From Spirosoma montaniterrae (lineage in GTDB: Bacteria > Bacteroidota > Bacteroidia > Cytophagales > Spirosomataceae), in NCBI RefSeq assembly GCF_001988955.1, contig NZ_CP014263.1, positions 1,984,001-2,048,000 of the forward strand: a stretch of DNA of 64,000 bases, written 5' to 3'. Shown here piece after piece: positions 1 to 9,160 of this stretch. Every line of letters starts with the position of its first letter. The first letter of the stretch is position 1. The notes beneath the pieces are model-generated. The model was not told the DNA's origin. It ran no database searches and was given only the letters and a program-made list of their open reading frames with translations. Made by a program: the position numbers and the translations under genes.

Positions 1-3000
1 TCACCGAATACGTACCGCTCTGGCTCACCGTAGCGGTATTACCACTACTGCCCCCAATCTGGCTGGCCCCACTGCTGAAGGTGTAGGATGTACCCCCACC
101 GGCGGTAAGCGTCAGTGTGTTACCGGCGCAGAAGGTCAAACTACTGGCCGTCAGCGAGGCTGTGGGCGTTGTATTCAACGCTACGTTACCGCTCACTGCC
201 GACGCACTCGCACTGGGCGAACTCAGTACGGTTAGCGTATATGAACCCGCTACGGTAGGCGTCAGGCTGGTTTGTACCGCCGTAGCCGAGATACCCGTTG
301 CGCTGGTGTTATTCGTACCGTTGCTGATGGTGTAGCTATAGGTTTCGGCATTGGCTAATCCACCGACGGTTATCGAGAAATTGACCGGGCTACCCACACA
401 CACGCCCGTGGCACTGGCTGCAAGCGTTGCCGACAGCGAAGGCGGAATCGTGAACCGGGCCACACTGGGGTCGTGGTCGCTCAACTGATCGAGGAACTCA
501 GCGTTGATATGTACCGCATCAAACGCATCGAGTTTGCTGTTCATGGCATTACTCGCCAGAATGTAGTCGAGTGCCTGCGCGTTACCGTCGAAAATATAGG
601 TGTACCGCTCCGCAACCGGCAGCGTCTCGATGAGGTTGGTCAGCACGGGCGTTTCGGCGTTGACGTTGCCCGTCAGGTATTGCAGCGCCGGGAAGAACTG
701 GAATTCGTTGAAGTCGCCCAAAACGACTACGTTCGTATTCGGGTTCACGGCCAGCAACTGATCGACAAAGGCATTGACCACTTTACCCTGCTCTTCGCGC
801 CGTTCCTGATCGCCCTGAGCCGGTGGCTGAAAACGCCCGGTCAGCGGCCCACTACCACCCCGCGACGAGAAGTGATTGACAATCACGTAAATGGGTTGCC
901 CATTGAAAGTAAATTCGCCCACTAACGGCTTGCGTGTCGAGGTAAAGTCATCACCCGGATAGGAGTCTGTTTCTGCCGGGTTGGGGTCAAGAATACGACC
1001 GGGACTGGCCGAAATACGCGGCAAACCGCCTACGTTGCTAACGGTGGTGTTTGTGGTTGAGCCGCCCCCCGGACGGTCGACAAACTGCACGCGAGCCGGA
1101 TTGAACAGGAAACCAACCCGGATGTTACCGCCTGGTTCGCCACCATCCTGCCCGTTCACGGGGTTGATCTGCCGAAATTCATATACAGGGCCTGTTCCTC
1201 CGTTTTGCGCTGCAATAGCCTGAATGAGTCGGCTCAGCGTTACGTCGGCGGCAACCGTACCGTCGTTGGTGGCTCCATTGTTGTCCTGAATTTCTTCCAG
1301 GCCGATAATGTCAGGCGAACGCAGGTTTGTGACAATGGCTGCGGCCAGCCCATCAAACTTGGCCTGATCTTCGTTGCCACCCAGATTTTCGACGTTGAAC
1401 GAAGCAATCGTAACCTGATTGGTTGTTGGTGTTAAGGCAGTAATTTCCTTCTGATTTGTGCTGGGCGTTACTACCGTTGGGGCCACCGAGGGCAGCACTT
1501 CATAACTCTGGAAATCGTAGTTCACTACGCCGATAATGGTGCTGAGCGTCGAACCAGGGTTTACGTTTGGCGTATTGCCCGTGCCGTACAGCACGTCGTC
1601 GATCTGGATACGCTCGGGGTTGAAATCGCTGTTGGAAATGGCAGCGGTAATGTTGGTGGTATTCGTACCGCTGATGGTGATGGTTTTACGGCTGTTGAAG
1701 CCGGTGGCTCCTGCGCCCCCGTCGGCGATGACGAACAATTCACCGAAAGTACTACGGAAGCCCGATGTGACTGGCGAGTTGATCTGCACCCGCATTCCTT
1801 CGAGTGTCTCGAAGAAATCCAGCCCGTCTTCTGCCGGGTCGAAGGTCGACAACTCGACGTCGCCACTGGCCGGGTAGTCGTTCGAGATGCTATTCGTCGG
1901 AATTACCCGCACCCCCGTTCCGGCCTGCGAACTGATGACCGTGGGCGCAGGTAATGTATTGCCGCTCGACGTTACAGTAATGACCGGACTGGTAAGTTGC
2001 GTGAGACTCAGGTTGTTGCTATTCGCTCTAAACTCCTGCACGGTTCCGCTTACCAATACGCCATCGCCCACGACCACGGTTGGAGCAGAACTGGTGAAGA
2101 CGAAAATACCTTCCGATGTGTTATCGTCGCTGTCGGGATTAGGGTCCTGCATCCAGAAGCCGTTATTCCGTCGCACCGTTACAATACCCGTTACACCCGT
2201 CACCGATTGCCCGGCTACTGGCGAAATATGCCCATTTCCCTGAATTTCGCGGATGCGAACAGTGGTGGCTGGCGGATTGCTCACCGTACCGGCCACGGCT
2301 ATGGTGGTAGAAGCTCCACCCCCAGCGAAAGTCAGCGTGGCAGAATACGGTCCGGCAGTCAGACCTGCTACCAGCCGGGCGGTTAGTGTGGCATTGGTGA
2401 GCGTACTGTTGCTGTATGGCAGCGTTACCGAGCCAACGAACGTATTGCCATCGGTCGAGAGTGTTACGGCGGTGTTCGACGAAGTAACGGTTACGTTGCC
2501 CGATGCCGTCGACAAATTGCTGGCGTTCACTGTCACGGTTTGCGAAGCCGGGCCGCTACCAGCTACGTAGTTCAGGTTTACGGGATTAGGCGTAGCGGTG
2601 ATCGTAGCAACCGGCTCAGGGGTTGTGCCATTGGTGGTCAATGAAAAATCATCGACAGACAGCCCATCGTCGGAATTAGTTACGTCAAAATCGGTGAACC
2701 GAATCCAGAACGTAGCTCCCGGCTGTATCGATAAACCCGTAATTGTATTGGAAACAGCGGTTCGGTTGGCCGCATCGTTGCCATCTCTGGCTCCCACCGT
2801 TCCCGCTAGATTAGGTGTTATAAAGTCTAAAGCGTCAACATCCGTGTATGTTCCCGCCGACAGGGAGGTAGCATTCAGGCTGTACTGAAAATCCAGCCGG
2901 TCGGCAGCCCCCCGGCTTGCTGTACCAAGCCGCCATTGCTCACCGGTATAGTTGATGGTAATAGAGGTTATGATACCCCCTGTGTTGTTTGTAAATGAAG

Positions 3001-3325
3001 CTCCGATTAGGGGAACAAGACTGCCGCTTCGTAACCCACCAAACGCACGTTCATTGTTGCCGTCTAACCCAAAGCTGTAAGTATCGCCAGCATTGTTGCT
3101 ACCCGTGCCGACCCGGTATTGCCCATTGGCATTGGTACCCGTTTCAACCAGCGTCCAGCCGGTAGGCAAACTGGTATTCGCTGTCCCCGATGTAGCCAGT
3201 GTGTTAAACGATTCGCTGTAGGTGGCCCCGGTAAGTGATACCGACTGCGCCCAGGCACCTGATGCCCATAAAAGTAGAAGAGACCATGCCCAGAGCGAGA
3301 TGGCTTTTGGTAAAAGTTTGCCCAT
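1..3325 (-). CDS. Secreted multidomain endonuclease/exonuclease/phosphatase-family nuclease, C-terminus outside window
   Basis: Extracellular nuclease of the ExeM/NucH type, expected to degrade DNA (or RNA) outside the cell. The reading frame is open from the ATG at 3325 to the window edge, so at least 1108 residues are present and the C-terminus is missing. A signal peptide (residues 1-26, ending GAWA before QS) is followed by a Ser/Thr/Asn-rich beta-sandwich region, then a segment VRIREIQGNGHISP...GFWMQDPNPD typical of the OB-like domain preceding the catalytic domain in this family. The catalytic domain lies at about residues 630-955 and shows ASFNVENLGG, VNHFSSRGG, VVVLGDFNEFQ and the terminal SDHDPSVARF. 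After it come Ig-like or PKD-like repeats rich in Ser, Thr and Gly. The missing end may carry a type IX sorting domain, but this cannot be seen. Start chosen because the signal peptide begins exactly there. Confidence 0.88.
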   Translation of the reverse strand, partial: MGKLLPKAISLWAWSLLLLWASGAWAQSVSLTGATYSESFNTLATSGTANTSLPTGWTLVETGTNANGQYRVGTGSNNAGDTYSFGLDGNNERAFGGLRSGSLVPLIGASFTNNTGGIITSITINYTGEQWRLGTASRGAADRLDFQYSLNATSLSAGTYTDVDALDFITPNLAGTVGARDGNDAANRTAVSNTITGLSIQPGATFWIRFTDFDVTNSDDGLSVDDFSLTTNGTTPEPVATITATPNPVNLNYVAGSGPASQTVTVNASNLSTASGNVTVTSSNTAVTLSTDGNTFVGSVTLPYSNSTLTNATLTARLVAGLTAGPYSATLTFAGGGASTTIAVAGTVSNPPATTVRIREIQGNGHISPVAGQSVTGVTGIVTVRRNNGFWMQDPNPDSDDNTSEGIFVFTSSAPTVVVGDGVLVSGTVQEFRANSNNLSLTQLTSPVITVTSSGNTLPAPTVISSQAGTGVRVIPTNSISNDYPASGDVELSTFDPAEDGLDFFETLEGMRVQINSPVTSGFRSTFGELFVIADGGAGATGFNSRKTITISGTNTTNITAAISNSDFNPERIQIDDVLYGTGNTPNVNPGSTLSTIIGVVNYDFQSYEVLPSVAPTVVTPSTNQKEITALTPTTNQVTIASFNVENLGGNEDQAKFDGLAAAIVTNLRSPDIIGLEEIQDNNGATNDGTVAADVTLSRLIQAIAAQNGGTGPVYEFRQINPVNGQDGGEPGGNIRVGFLFNPARVQFVDRPGGGSTTNTTVSNVGGLPRISASPGRILDPNPAETDSYPGDDFTSTRKPLVGEFTFNGQPIYVIVNHFSSRGGSGPLTGRFQPPAQGDQERREEQGKVVNAFVDQLLAVNPNTNVVVLGDFNEFQFFPALQYLTGNVNAETPVLTNLIETLPVAERYTYIFDGNAQALDYILASNAMNSKLDAFDAVHINAEFLDQLSDHDPSVARFTIPPSLSATLAASATGVCVGSPVNFSITVGGLANAETYSYTISNGTNNTSATGISATAVQTSLTPTVAGSYTLTVLSSPSASASAVSGNVALNTTPTASLTASSLTFCAGNTLTLTAGGGTSYTFSSGASQIGGSSGNTATVSQSGTYSV

Positions 3326-3354
3326 GAAGAGAATGAGTAGTTGTGTTTCGGACA

Positions 3355-3382
3355 CAAAACTACCGGCTCTCATCACTACAAA
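3355..3382 (-). promoter_or_regulatory. Probable Bacteroidota promoter of the nuclease gene
   Basis: Read on the minus strand, TTTG (3382-3379) is followed after 16 bases by TAGTTTTG (3362-3355), matching the Bacteroidota -33/-7 pattern. The -7 element lies 30 bases before the nuclease start codon. Confidence 0.5.
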
Positions 3383-3606
3383 GTTCTATCAGATGTTATG
3401 TTATTGTTAAGTCATAATATTATAGCTATGTTCAGATGCCATGATTTCATCGACTAATTTCATAACTAAATTTTTACCTTTCCACTCCTTGTCGCCGAAC
3501 GTTGCTACCAACTCAAAATAAATAGTTGCTTGACGTAACAGTCTACCAGCTAACATTTACCGGACGACTGCTTCCCTGAGCTTACCAAAATAGTTTGCTT
3601 AACCGT

Positions 3607-3638
3607 TTGGTTTTGTACATACGAAGTATTTATCTTTG
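3607..3638 (+). promoter_or_regulatory. Probable promoter of the marR-like gene
   Basis: TTG at 3607-3609, a 21-base spacer and TATCTTTG at 3631-3638 fit the Bacteroidota TTG-N17-23-TAnnTTTG promoter. It lies 20 bases before the MarR start codon. The gap 3326-3657 between the divergent genes is AT-rich and holds only this promoter and the nuclease promoter as far as I can see. Confidence 0.6.
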
Positions 3639-3657
3639 CCGCTAAGATATTTAGGCA

Positions 3658-4125
3658 ATGAGTAAAAACAAACCTGATAGTATTATCCAACAGTTCAGGA
3701 CTGTAAGTCGGCAATATTCGGATGCCTCAATATTTATGCATGAAGCAATCGCCCGCAAAGCAGGGCTAACAGGCTCTGACCATAAATATTTGGGGCTTAT
3801 TATACAACACAAAGAACTTTCAGCGGGCGAACTGGCAAAAATTACCGGCCTAACAACAGGTGCAGTAACCGGTTTAATTGATCGCCTGGAAAAAAAGAAA
3901 TTAGTTAAAAGGCACTTTACGGAGGCCGACAGACGCAAAGTGATGATAGTGCCCAATGAAGAGAACACCATGAAATTATTACAACCGCTCTTCCACGACC
4001 TGCAACAAAGAACATCAGCCCTTATTGCGTCTTTCTCATTAACAGAAATACGAGCTATTGAGCGGTATTTTGTTGAAGCAACTTTAGTAATGAAAGAGGT
4101 GACTGATACTATAAATAACAAGTAA
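3658..4125 (+). CDS. MarR-family transcriptional regulator
   Basis: A 155-residue winged-helix DNA-binding protein, the usual length for MarR. The core is at about residues 42-97: HKYLGLIIQHKELSAGELA, then the recognition helix TTGAVTGLIDRLEKKKLV and the wing with TEADRRKVMI, the classic D-R-R/K wing motif. Flanking helices would form the dimer interface. MarR proteins usually bind an operator next to their own gene and release it on binding a small ligand. The next gene, a small membrane protein, begins one base after the stop codon, so the two are almost certainly co-transcribed and this regulator probably controls it. Both genes are noticeably more AT-rich than their neighbours, which suggests acquisition from elsewhere. 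Confidence 0.88.
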   Translation: MSKNKPDSIIQQFRTVSRQYSDASIFMHEAIARKAGLTGSDHKYLGLIIQHKELSAGELAKITGLTTGAVTGLIDRLEKKKLVKRHFTEADRRKVMIVPNEENTMKLLQPLFHDLQQRTSALIASFSLTEIRAIERYFVEATLVMKEVTDTINNK

Positions 4126-4135
4126 AGTGATTAAG

Positions 4136-4663
4136 ATGGAAAATATAACAGCGAGCTATTTGACAAGAGCCGAAATATGGCTTTGCGTCACAACGCTCAT
4201 CTATTTTTTGATGAACGGAGCACAAATTTTTGAAACGCTTGTATTTGTTCCCAAATGGGTAGCATCGCCACCTGACAATTTTAACCTCCTGATAGACGGA
4301 CGAGGAGCAAGCTTAAAATTCTTTTGGATAATTTTCCACTCATTACATGAAATTACGTTCATCCTTGCAATAGTCTTCTGTTGGCAAATTGACCCAGTGA
4401 GAAATTGGCTTCTGATCTTATTTGCAATCCATTTTGCCGTTAGGATTTGGACACTTTCGTATTTTGCGCCAAACATTATTGACTTTCAGAGAATTGCTGA
4501 GACAACAAATCTCACGAAAGACTTAATGGACAGAACTTCGCTTTGGCAGACGCTGAATTACATTAGGGTTGCACTATTTATGGCTGTTTCATTTGGACTT
4601 ATACCTCTGTGTATTAAGATCCATGTTCTACTAACTAGCTCATCCCATCTCACTGGTGAATGA
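4136..4663 (+). CDS. Small integral membrane protein co-transcribed with marR, function unknown
   Basis: About 175 residues with four likely membrane segments: around WLCVTTLIYFLMNGAQIFE, then FFWIIFHSLHEITFILAIVF, NWLLILFAIHFAVRIWTL and RVALFMAVSFGLIPLCI. The shape resembles small four-helix DUF1772-like proteins, but I do not recognise the family with confidence. A GTG at 4127 is an alternative start three codons upstream; the ATG at 4136 is preferred. It directly follows the MarR gene, an arrangement common for a regulator and the membrane protein it controls. AT-rich like its partner. Confidence 0.65.
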   Translation: MENITASYLTRAEIWLCVTTLIYFLMNGAQIFETLVFVPKWVASPPDNFNLLIDGRGASLKFFWIIFHSLHEITFILAIVFCWQIDPVRNWLLILFAIHFAVRIWTLSYFAPNIIDFQRIAETTNLTKDLMDRTSLWQTLNYIRVALFMAVSFGLIPLCIKIHVLLTSSSHLTGE

Positions 4664-4691
4664 ATACATTTGTATTTTATTAGTTGCTATA

Positions 4692-5000
4692 GTGACACGT
4701 ACCGCCTACACAGATATCTCCCTCAACGAACTGGAAACGCTGCGCCAACAGCCCGGCACTGCCGTGGTCGACGTGCGCGACGTTTGGGAATATGATGAGT
4801 TTAACCTCGGTGGCATCAACCTGCCTCTATCCGACATTCGCGCCCGCCGACACGAACTTCTCCCCTACCAAACCCTCATTATGGTTTGTACCAACGGCAC
4901 CCGCAGCCGCATTGCCGCCAAAGACCTGCGCCGTCAGCCTGAATTTGATAGCAAAACCATCTACCACTTACAAGGCGGCCTTATTGAAGATGTTACGTAA
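4692..5000 (+). CDS. Single-domain rhodanese-like sulfurtransferase
   Basis: A one-domain rhodanese of about 102 residues, expected to carry sulfur as a persulfide on a cysteine. The domain signature is clear: AVVDVRDVWEYDEFNLGGI near the N-terminus, the active-site loop VCTNGTRSR with Cys near residue 66, and the closing HLQGG. The loop runs C-T-N-G-T-R, the six-residue size of true rhodaneses. An upstream GTG at 4656 would add a hydrophobic leader encoded in AT-rich sequence and overlapping the previous gene; I prefer the GTG at 4692 because base composition shifts about there. The last eight bases overlap the convergent bestrophin gene. Confidence 0.75.
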   Translation: MTRTAYTDISLNELETLRQQPGTAVVDVRDVWEYDEFNLGGINLPLSDIRARRHELLPYQTLIMVCTNGTRSRIAAKDLRRQPEFDSKTIYHLQGGLIEDVT

Positions 5001-5922
5001 CCACGGTGAAGCCGGGCCGGGCCGCTTCTTTATCTACATGTGGCAGATACATTTGCAGTATATCGTGGGCATTGACCCGGATTAGTTGACTCAACTGATT
5101 CAGCGGTAAATCGTTACGATCTAAATTGAACGGGTCTTCGATTTCTACGCCAATCATTTCCAGGCCTACCAGAATATAAGAAGCGGCAATAACTGCCGGA
5201 ATGGTCATGTAGCCGTACACTTCGATCACGGTAAAGGGCAGCACGAACACGTACATCATAATAAACAGCCGGATAAACAGGCTGTACGAAAACGGAATGG
5301 GCGTACTTCGGATGCGTTCGCAGATGCCGCAAACGTCCATCAGGGTAGTCAGGTGCTGATTGAGGTTAATATGCTGCGACTCCGAGAATTTACCCTGCCG
5401 GTAGAGTTCTTCGGTGCGTACCCAAAGCTGATTCGCCACAGCAGCCGGCTTGTGGTCGAAACTTATCAACTCCTGAAGAGAGCCTTTTCCGGCTTCTTCC
5501 AGTTCCGTTATGTCCCGATTGTCGCGCAGGTGGTTTTTGAGGGCGAACGGAAAGTTGGAGATGGCTTTGGCAAAAAATTCGCGATTCTCCCGATCATCGA
5601 CAGGTAGCACGGCGTTGAAGAAAATAGCCAGATTACGGCAATTATTGACGAGCGTTCCCCAGGCAATGCGGCCTTCATAAAAACGGTCGTAAGCCGTATT
5701 GGTACGAAAAATCAGCAGTAAGCTGAGCAGAATACCCATTGCCTGCAAAAACGACGTGGGTGTTTCTTTCAGCTTCAGGTCAAAGTAATTTAGCTCGACA
5801 ATCGTGATAAACGTGACGTACACCACCACGATAAGCAGTCGCCGAACCAATGATTTGGCCGTGGGGCCGGTATGGAAATAGTAAAGGGCTGACAGCCAGT
5901 TTTTATTCTTGTAAAGAATCAT
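4993..5922 (-). CDS. Bestrophin-family ion channel (YneE/UPF0187-like)
   Basis: A 309-residue membrane protein of the bacterial bestrophin family, which forms pentameric ion channels in the inner membrane; characterised bacterial members favour cations, unlike the animal chloride channels. Visible hallmarks are the first membrane helix VRRLLIVVVYVTFITIVEL, the neck helix PTSFLQAMGILLSLLLIFRT with the conserved NTAYDRFYEGR just after it, and the C-terminal pair around LFIRLFIMMYVFVLPFTVIE and ending with the conserved IEDPFNLDRNDLPL. Length is normal for the family. It converges on the rhodanese gene with an eight-base overlap. Confidence 0.88.
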   Translation of the reverse strand: MILYKNKNWLSALYYFHTGPTAKSLVRRLLIVVVYVTFITIVELNYFDLKLKETPTSFLQAMGILLSLLLIFRTNTAYDRFYEGRIAWGTLVNNCRNLAIFFNAVLPVDDRENREFFAKAISNFPFALKNHLRDNRDITELEEAGKGSLQELISFDHKPAAVANQLWVRTEELYRQGKFSESQHINLNQHLTTLMDVCGICERIRSTPIPFSYSLFIRLFIMMYVFVLPFTVIEVYGYMTIPAVIAASYILVGLEMIGVEIEDPFNLDRNDLPLNQLSQLIRVNAHDILQMYLPHVDKEAARPGFTVVT

Positions 5923-5970
5923 ACGGTATTTCTAACGTTGAGGTGCTGTCAGAAGTAACGCATGAAGGGG

Positions 5971-6744
5971 CTAAAGAGTTATGCTTCCAACAAAAACGCG
6001 CCGGGCCGGGCCAATCAGATAGATACTCTCAAAACGGCTGTTAGGCTGCGGGCTGAATGATATACGCAGGTTGCCGCCGAGGGTTCGGATAAATACCGGG
6101 TCAGACATGCTGCGCTGCTGATGCGCCACCAACGCCACCGCCGTTACGCCCGTGCCGCACGAATAGGTCTCATCTTCAACGCCCCGCTCATAGGTTCTGA
6201 CAAACAGCGTGTTGTCGTCAATTACCTGCACAAAATTTACGTTTGTTCCTCCGGGTTGAAACCGGCTGTCGTAGCGAATGGCGCGACCATCGGCCACCAC
6301 GTCGAGCGATTCGAGGTCATCGACAAACTGTACTACGTGGGGCGAACCGGTGTTCAGAAACGTCAGCCCGTCGCGGTCTTCGATGCCCGATACGTCGGCC
6401 ATCTTCAGGAAAATATCGTCTTCACATACTACCGCCGTATGTTCGCCATCGACGGCGATGAACCGCGTTTCAGACTCGAACAGGCCCAAATCGTGCGCAA
6501 ACCGAACAATGCACCGACCGCCATTGCCGCACATGCTGCCTTCGGCTCCGTCGGCGTTGAAATACACCATTCTGAAGTCATAGTCGGCATCGGTCTGCAA
6601 CAGAATCAACCCATCGGCTCCAATGCCAAATCGCCGATGACACAACCGCTCGATTAGTGGCTGATCGTGAGCCGGAAACGTTTTCGCCCGGTCGTCGATC
6701 AAAATGAAGTCGTTACCGGTACCCTGGTATTTTGAGAAATTCAT
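5971..6744 (-). CDS. dapF: Diaminopimelate epimerase
   Basis: Interconverts LL- and meso-diaminopimelate, the last step before lysine and the source of the peptidoglycan cross-linking residue; a cytosolic cofactor-independent racemase. The protein is 257 residues. Both active-site cysteines are visible: Cys72 in GSMCGNGGRC and Cys196 in YSCGTGVTA. The N-terminus MNFSKYQGTGNDFILID is the normal start of the family, so the start is secure. It lies downstream of rplS on the same strand but is separated by an rplS terminator and an imperfect palindromic repeat, so it probably has its own promoter. Confidence 0.96.
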   Translation of the reverse strand: MNFSKYQGTGNDFILIDDRAKTFPAHDQPLIERLCHRRFGIGADGLILLQTDADYDFRMVYFNADGAEGSMCGNGGRCIVRFAHDLGLFESETRFIAVDGEHTAVVCEDDIFLKMADVSGIEDRDGLTFLNTGSPHVVQFVDDLESLDVVADGRAIRYDSRFQPGGTNVNFVQVIDDNTLFVRTYERGVEDETYSCGTGVTAVALVAHQQRSMSDPVFIRTLGGNLRISFSPQPNSRFESIYLIGPARRVFVGSITL

Positions 6745-6766
6745 AGCCCATAAGTGTATTCCGTGA

Positions 6767-6878
6767 AGAGGTTATCACACAGAGATGCACTAAGAGAAAG
6801 GAGATACGCAGAGATTTTGCAGCAATCATTCTCAGTGTATCTCCGTGTTCCTTCGTGAATCTCTGTGTAACAGCCTCT
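6767..6878. repeat. Imperfect intergenic palindrome, CACAGAGAT family
   Basis: The left arm (6767-6815) contains GTTATCACACAGAGATGCAC and GGAGATACGCAGAG. The right arm (6831-6878) is its reverse complement with several mismatches and small indels. A related but more decayed copy lies at 21813-21884. Confidence 0.7.
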
Positions 6879-6892
6879 TACACCTCGTTCAT

Positions 6893-6919
6893 AAAAAAAG
6901 CCGCCATCAGGCAGCTTTT
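6893..6919 (-). terminator. Rho-independent terminator of rplS
   Basis: On the minus strand, AAAGCTGCC and GGCGGCTTT form a nine-base stem with one mismatch around TGAT, followed by a run of Ts. It lies 22 bases past the rplS stop codon. Confidence 0.7.
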
Positions 6920-6941
6920 CAGAGTTTTGATGCGCAGATAA

Positions 6942-7316
6942 TTAAGCCGCTGCAACTGGCTTGGGTTTGCGCTCTTTCAGACGAGCCGCTTTACCCTGAC
7001 GACCACGCAGGAAGAATAACCGTGCCCGACGTACTTTACCCATACGAACGACTTCAATTTTGTCGATATTGGGCGACAGAACCGGGAAGATACGCTCTAC
7101 ACCGACGCCGTTCGATACTTTCCGGACGGTAAAGGTTTCACCACCGCTGCTTGGATTCCGGCGTTGAATCACCGTACCCGTAAATACCTGAATCCGTTCC
7201 TTATTACCTTCGCGGATTTTGACGTGTACGTTCACCGTATCGCCCGCCCGGAACGTGGGCAACTCGGCGCGACGCTGCGCGTTGTCTGCCTCCACTAATT
7301 TGATTAACTCGCTCAT
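6942..7316 (-). CDS. rplS: 50S ribosomal protein L19
   Basis: Protein of the large ribosomal subunit at the interface with the small subunit. It is 124 residues long, with the family core [16 protein letters not shown], the central [10 protein letters not shown] and the basic C-terminal [19 protein letters not shown]. The C-terminus has a short Ala/Lys/Pro tail. In many bacteria rplS ends the rpsP-rimM-trmD operon; here those three genes are about 19 kb away and rplS is alone, with its own -7 element and terminator. Confidence 0.96.
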   Translation of the reverse strand: MSELIKLVEADNAQRRAELPTFRAGDTVNVHVKIREGNKERIQVFTGTVIQRRNPSSGGETFTVRKVSNGVGVERIFPVLSPNIDKIEVVRMGKVRRARLFFLRGRQGKAARLKERKPKPVAAA

Positions 7317-7359
7317 GACCGTATATAAATCGCCAGATAACTATTTGCGAAATGAGCCG

Positions 7360-7367
7360 CAAAGATA
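7360..7367 (-). promoter_or_regulatory. Probable -7 element of the rplS promoter
   Basis: TATCTTTG on the minus strand, a perfect TAnnTTTG, 44 bases upstream of the rplS start. I find no TTG at the expected -33 distance. Confidence 0.45.
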
Positions 7368-7430
7368 GTAAACTTATCGCTGACAGAAAATACTTTTGCA
7401 AAATTACCCCGCAATACCGACGCCAACTCC

Positions 7431-8933
7431 ATGAAAATTCTAAACGTTGATCAAATCCGCGCCCTCGACCAAGCTACTGTCCAACACGAACCCATCGCTC
7501 CTATCAACCTGATGGAACGGGCGGCCCTCTCCTTCGTCAACTGGTTCGCCGACCAATTTCCCCATAGCAGCCCTACCAAAATTTTTTGTGGCTTAGGCAA
7601 CAATGGCGGTGATGGACTGGCGATTGCCCGGCTGCTGCTCGAACGCGAATACCCGGTTGAGGTGTTCGTGGTGCGTCACGCCCCCCGCGAATCCGACGAT
7701 TTTATGCACAATCACCGGCGGCTGAAACTCGTTACCGACAAGATTAGGTATATCGAACAGGTTCAGGACATTCCGACGTTGCGGCACAACGAAATCGTTA
7801 TCGACGCCATCCTTGGATCGGGGGCGTCGCGTCCGGCAGAAGGTATTGTAAAAACAACCATCGAAGCCATCAATCGCGCCCCGGCCACGGTGGTATCGGT
7901 CGACATTGCCAGCGGCCTCTATGCCGATAAGCCCAACGAACCGGGCGATATAATTATCGAACCCGATTACACGCTGACGTTTCAGTTGCCCAAACTCGCG
8001 CTGCTGTTGCCCAAAAATGGCCGTTACGTAGGCGAGTGGCACATGCTCGATATTCAGCTTCACAAACGATTCATCGATCAGGCTCCTACACCCTATTATT
8101 TCACCCAACCCCACGAAGCCCGGCTGCTGCTACGAAAACGCGACCGGTTTTCCAACAAAGGTACGTTCGGACACGCGCTCCTGCTGGCGGGCAGTTACGG
8201 AAAAATGGGCGCAGCCGTATTGTCGGCGCGGGCGTGTCTGCGGGCGGGCGTTGGCCTGCTGACGGTGCAGGTGCCCCGCTGCGGCTATGACATACTCCAG
8301 ATCGCTGTACCCGAAGCGATGTGCCGCCCCGATACGCACGAAACCGTATTGACCGGCCAAACGGCTGTCGATGGTCCCGAACCGGCAGCTTATACGACGG
8401 TAGGCATAGGGCCGGGGCTGGGCAAAGCACCCGAAACGCTGGCGATGCTCCGAACGTTGCTGCCTACCCTCGCAAAGCCGATTGTTGTCGATGCCGACGC
8501 GCTCAACCTGCTCGCCGAAAACCGGGATTTATTGAAAAAGCTGCCGCCCAACAGCATTCTGACGCCCCACCCCAAAGAGTTTGAGCGGCTCACGCAGGCA
8601 TGGGCCAATGACTATGAAAAGTTAGATTTATTACGCGATTTCGCACAAAAAAATCGAGTGGTGGTGGTGCTGAAGGGAGCTTACTCTGCCGTAGCGACGC
8701 CCAACGGAGAGGTGCATTTCAACGCAACCGGTAATCCTGGGCTGAGTACGGGCGGCACTGGCGACGTGCTGACGGGCATTCTGATGGCGTTGCTGGCGCA
8801 GGGCTACGACGCTGTGGAAGCGGCTGTGCTGGGTGTGTACGCGCACGGGTTGGCAGGAGACCGTGTGGCCGAGCAACGTGGCCCCATCGGTATGACCGCT
8901 TCCGACGTCATCGACGCCCTACGGTGGCACTAA
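7431..8933 (+). CDS. nnr: Bifunctional NAD(P)H-hydrate epimerase / ADP-dependent NAD(P)H-hydrate dehydratase
   Basis: Repairs hydrated NAD(P)H. The N-terminal domain (about residues 1-215) epimerises NAD(P)HX, and the C-terminal domain (about 230-500) dehydrates it with ADP. The epimerase part shows ALDQATV near the start, then CGLGNNGGDGLAIARLL and the downstream VDIASGLYADK. The dehydratase part, a ribokinase-like fold, shows GSYGKMGAAVLSARACLRAG, GIGPGLGK, LTPHPKEFERL and the nucleotide-binding GNPGLSTGGTGDVLTG. The 500-residue length matches the fused form. A possible -7 element (TACTTTTG, 7391-7398) precedes it. The start MKILNVDQIRALD is standard. Confidence 0.95.
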   Translation: MKILNVDQIRALDQATVQHEPIAPINLMERAALSFVNWFADQFPHSSPTKIFCGLGNNGGDGLAIARLLLEREYPVEVFVVRHAPRESDDFMHNHRRLKLVTDKIRYIEQVQDIPTLRHNEIVIDAILGSGASRPAEGIVKTTIEAINRAPATVVSVDIASGLYADKPNEPGDIIIEPDYTLTFQLPKLALLLPKNGRYVGEWHMLDIQLHKRFIDQAPTPYYFTQPHEARLLLRKRDRFSNKGTFGHALLLAGSYGKMGAAVLSARACLRAGVGLLTVQVPRCGYDILQIAVPEAMCRPDTHETVLTGQTAVDGPEPAAYTTVGIGPGLGKAPETLAMLRTLLPTLAKPIVVDADALNLLAENRDLLKKLPPNSILTPHPKEFERLTQAWANDYEKLDLLRDFAQKNRVVVVLKGAYSAVATPNGEVHFNATGNPGLSTGGTGDVLTGILMALLAQGYDAVEAAVLGVYAHGLAGDRVAEQRGPIGMTASDVIDALRWH

Positions 8934-9107
8934 TCGTAGAACTTTTGGTACGGACCTGTAGCAATCTTTCTACACTGCCAACTAAGTAGAAAAAAGCTTT
9001 AGTGAAACTGACTACCGCTTACGAAATCTTGCTATTCGTCGGCCCAAATAATGGTCAGGTATTTATACGTATTGGTCAAAAAGCGGGTTTACGCGCTATT
9101 TTGGCAA

Positions 9108-9141
9108 TTGTAACGGTCTCAAATTTGTATCGGTAGTTTAG
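9108..9141 (+). promoter_or_regulatory. Possible promoter of the 54-residue membrane protein gene
   Basis: TTG at 9108-9110, a 23-base spacer and TAGTTTAG at 9134-9141, one base off the TAnnTTTG consensus, located 19 bases before the start codon. Confidence 0.4.
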
Positions 9142-9160
9142 CCTCATACCGACACACACT

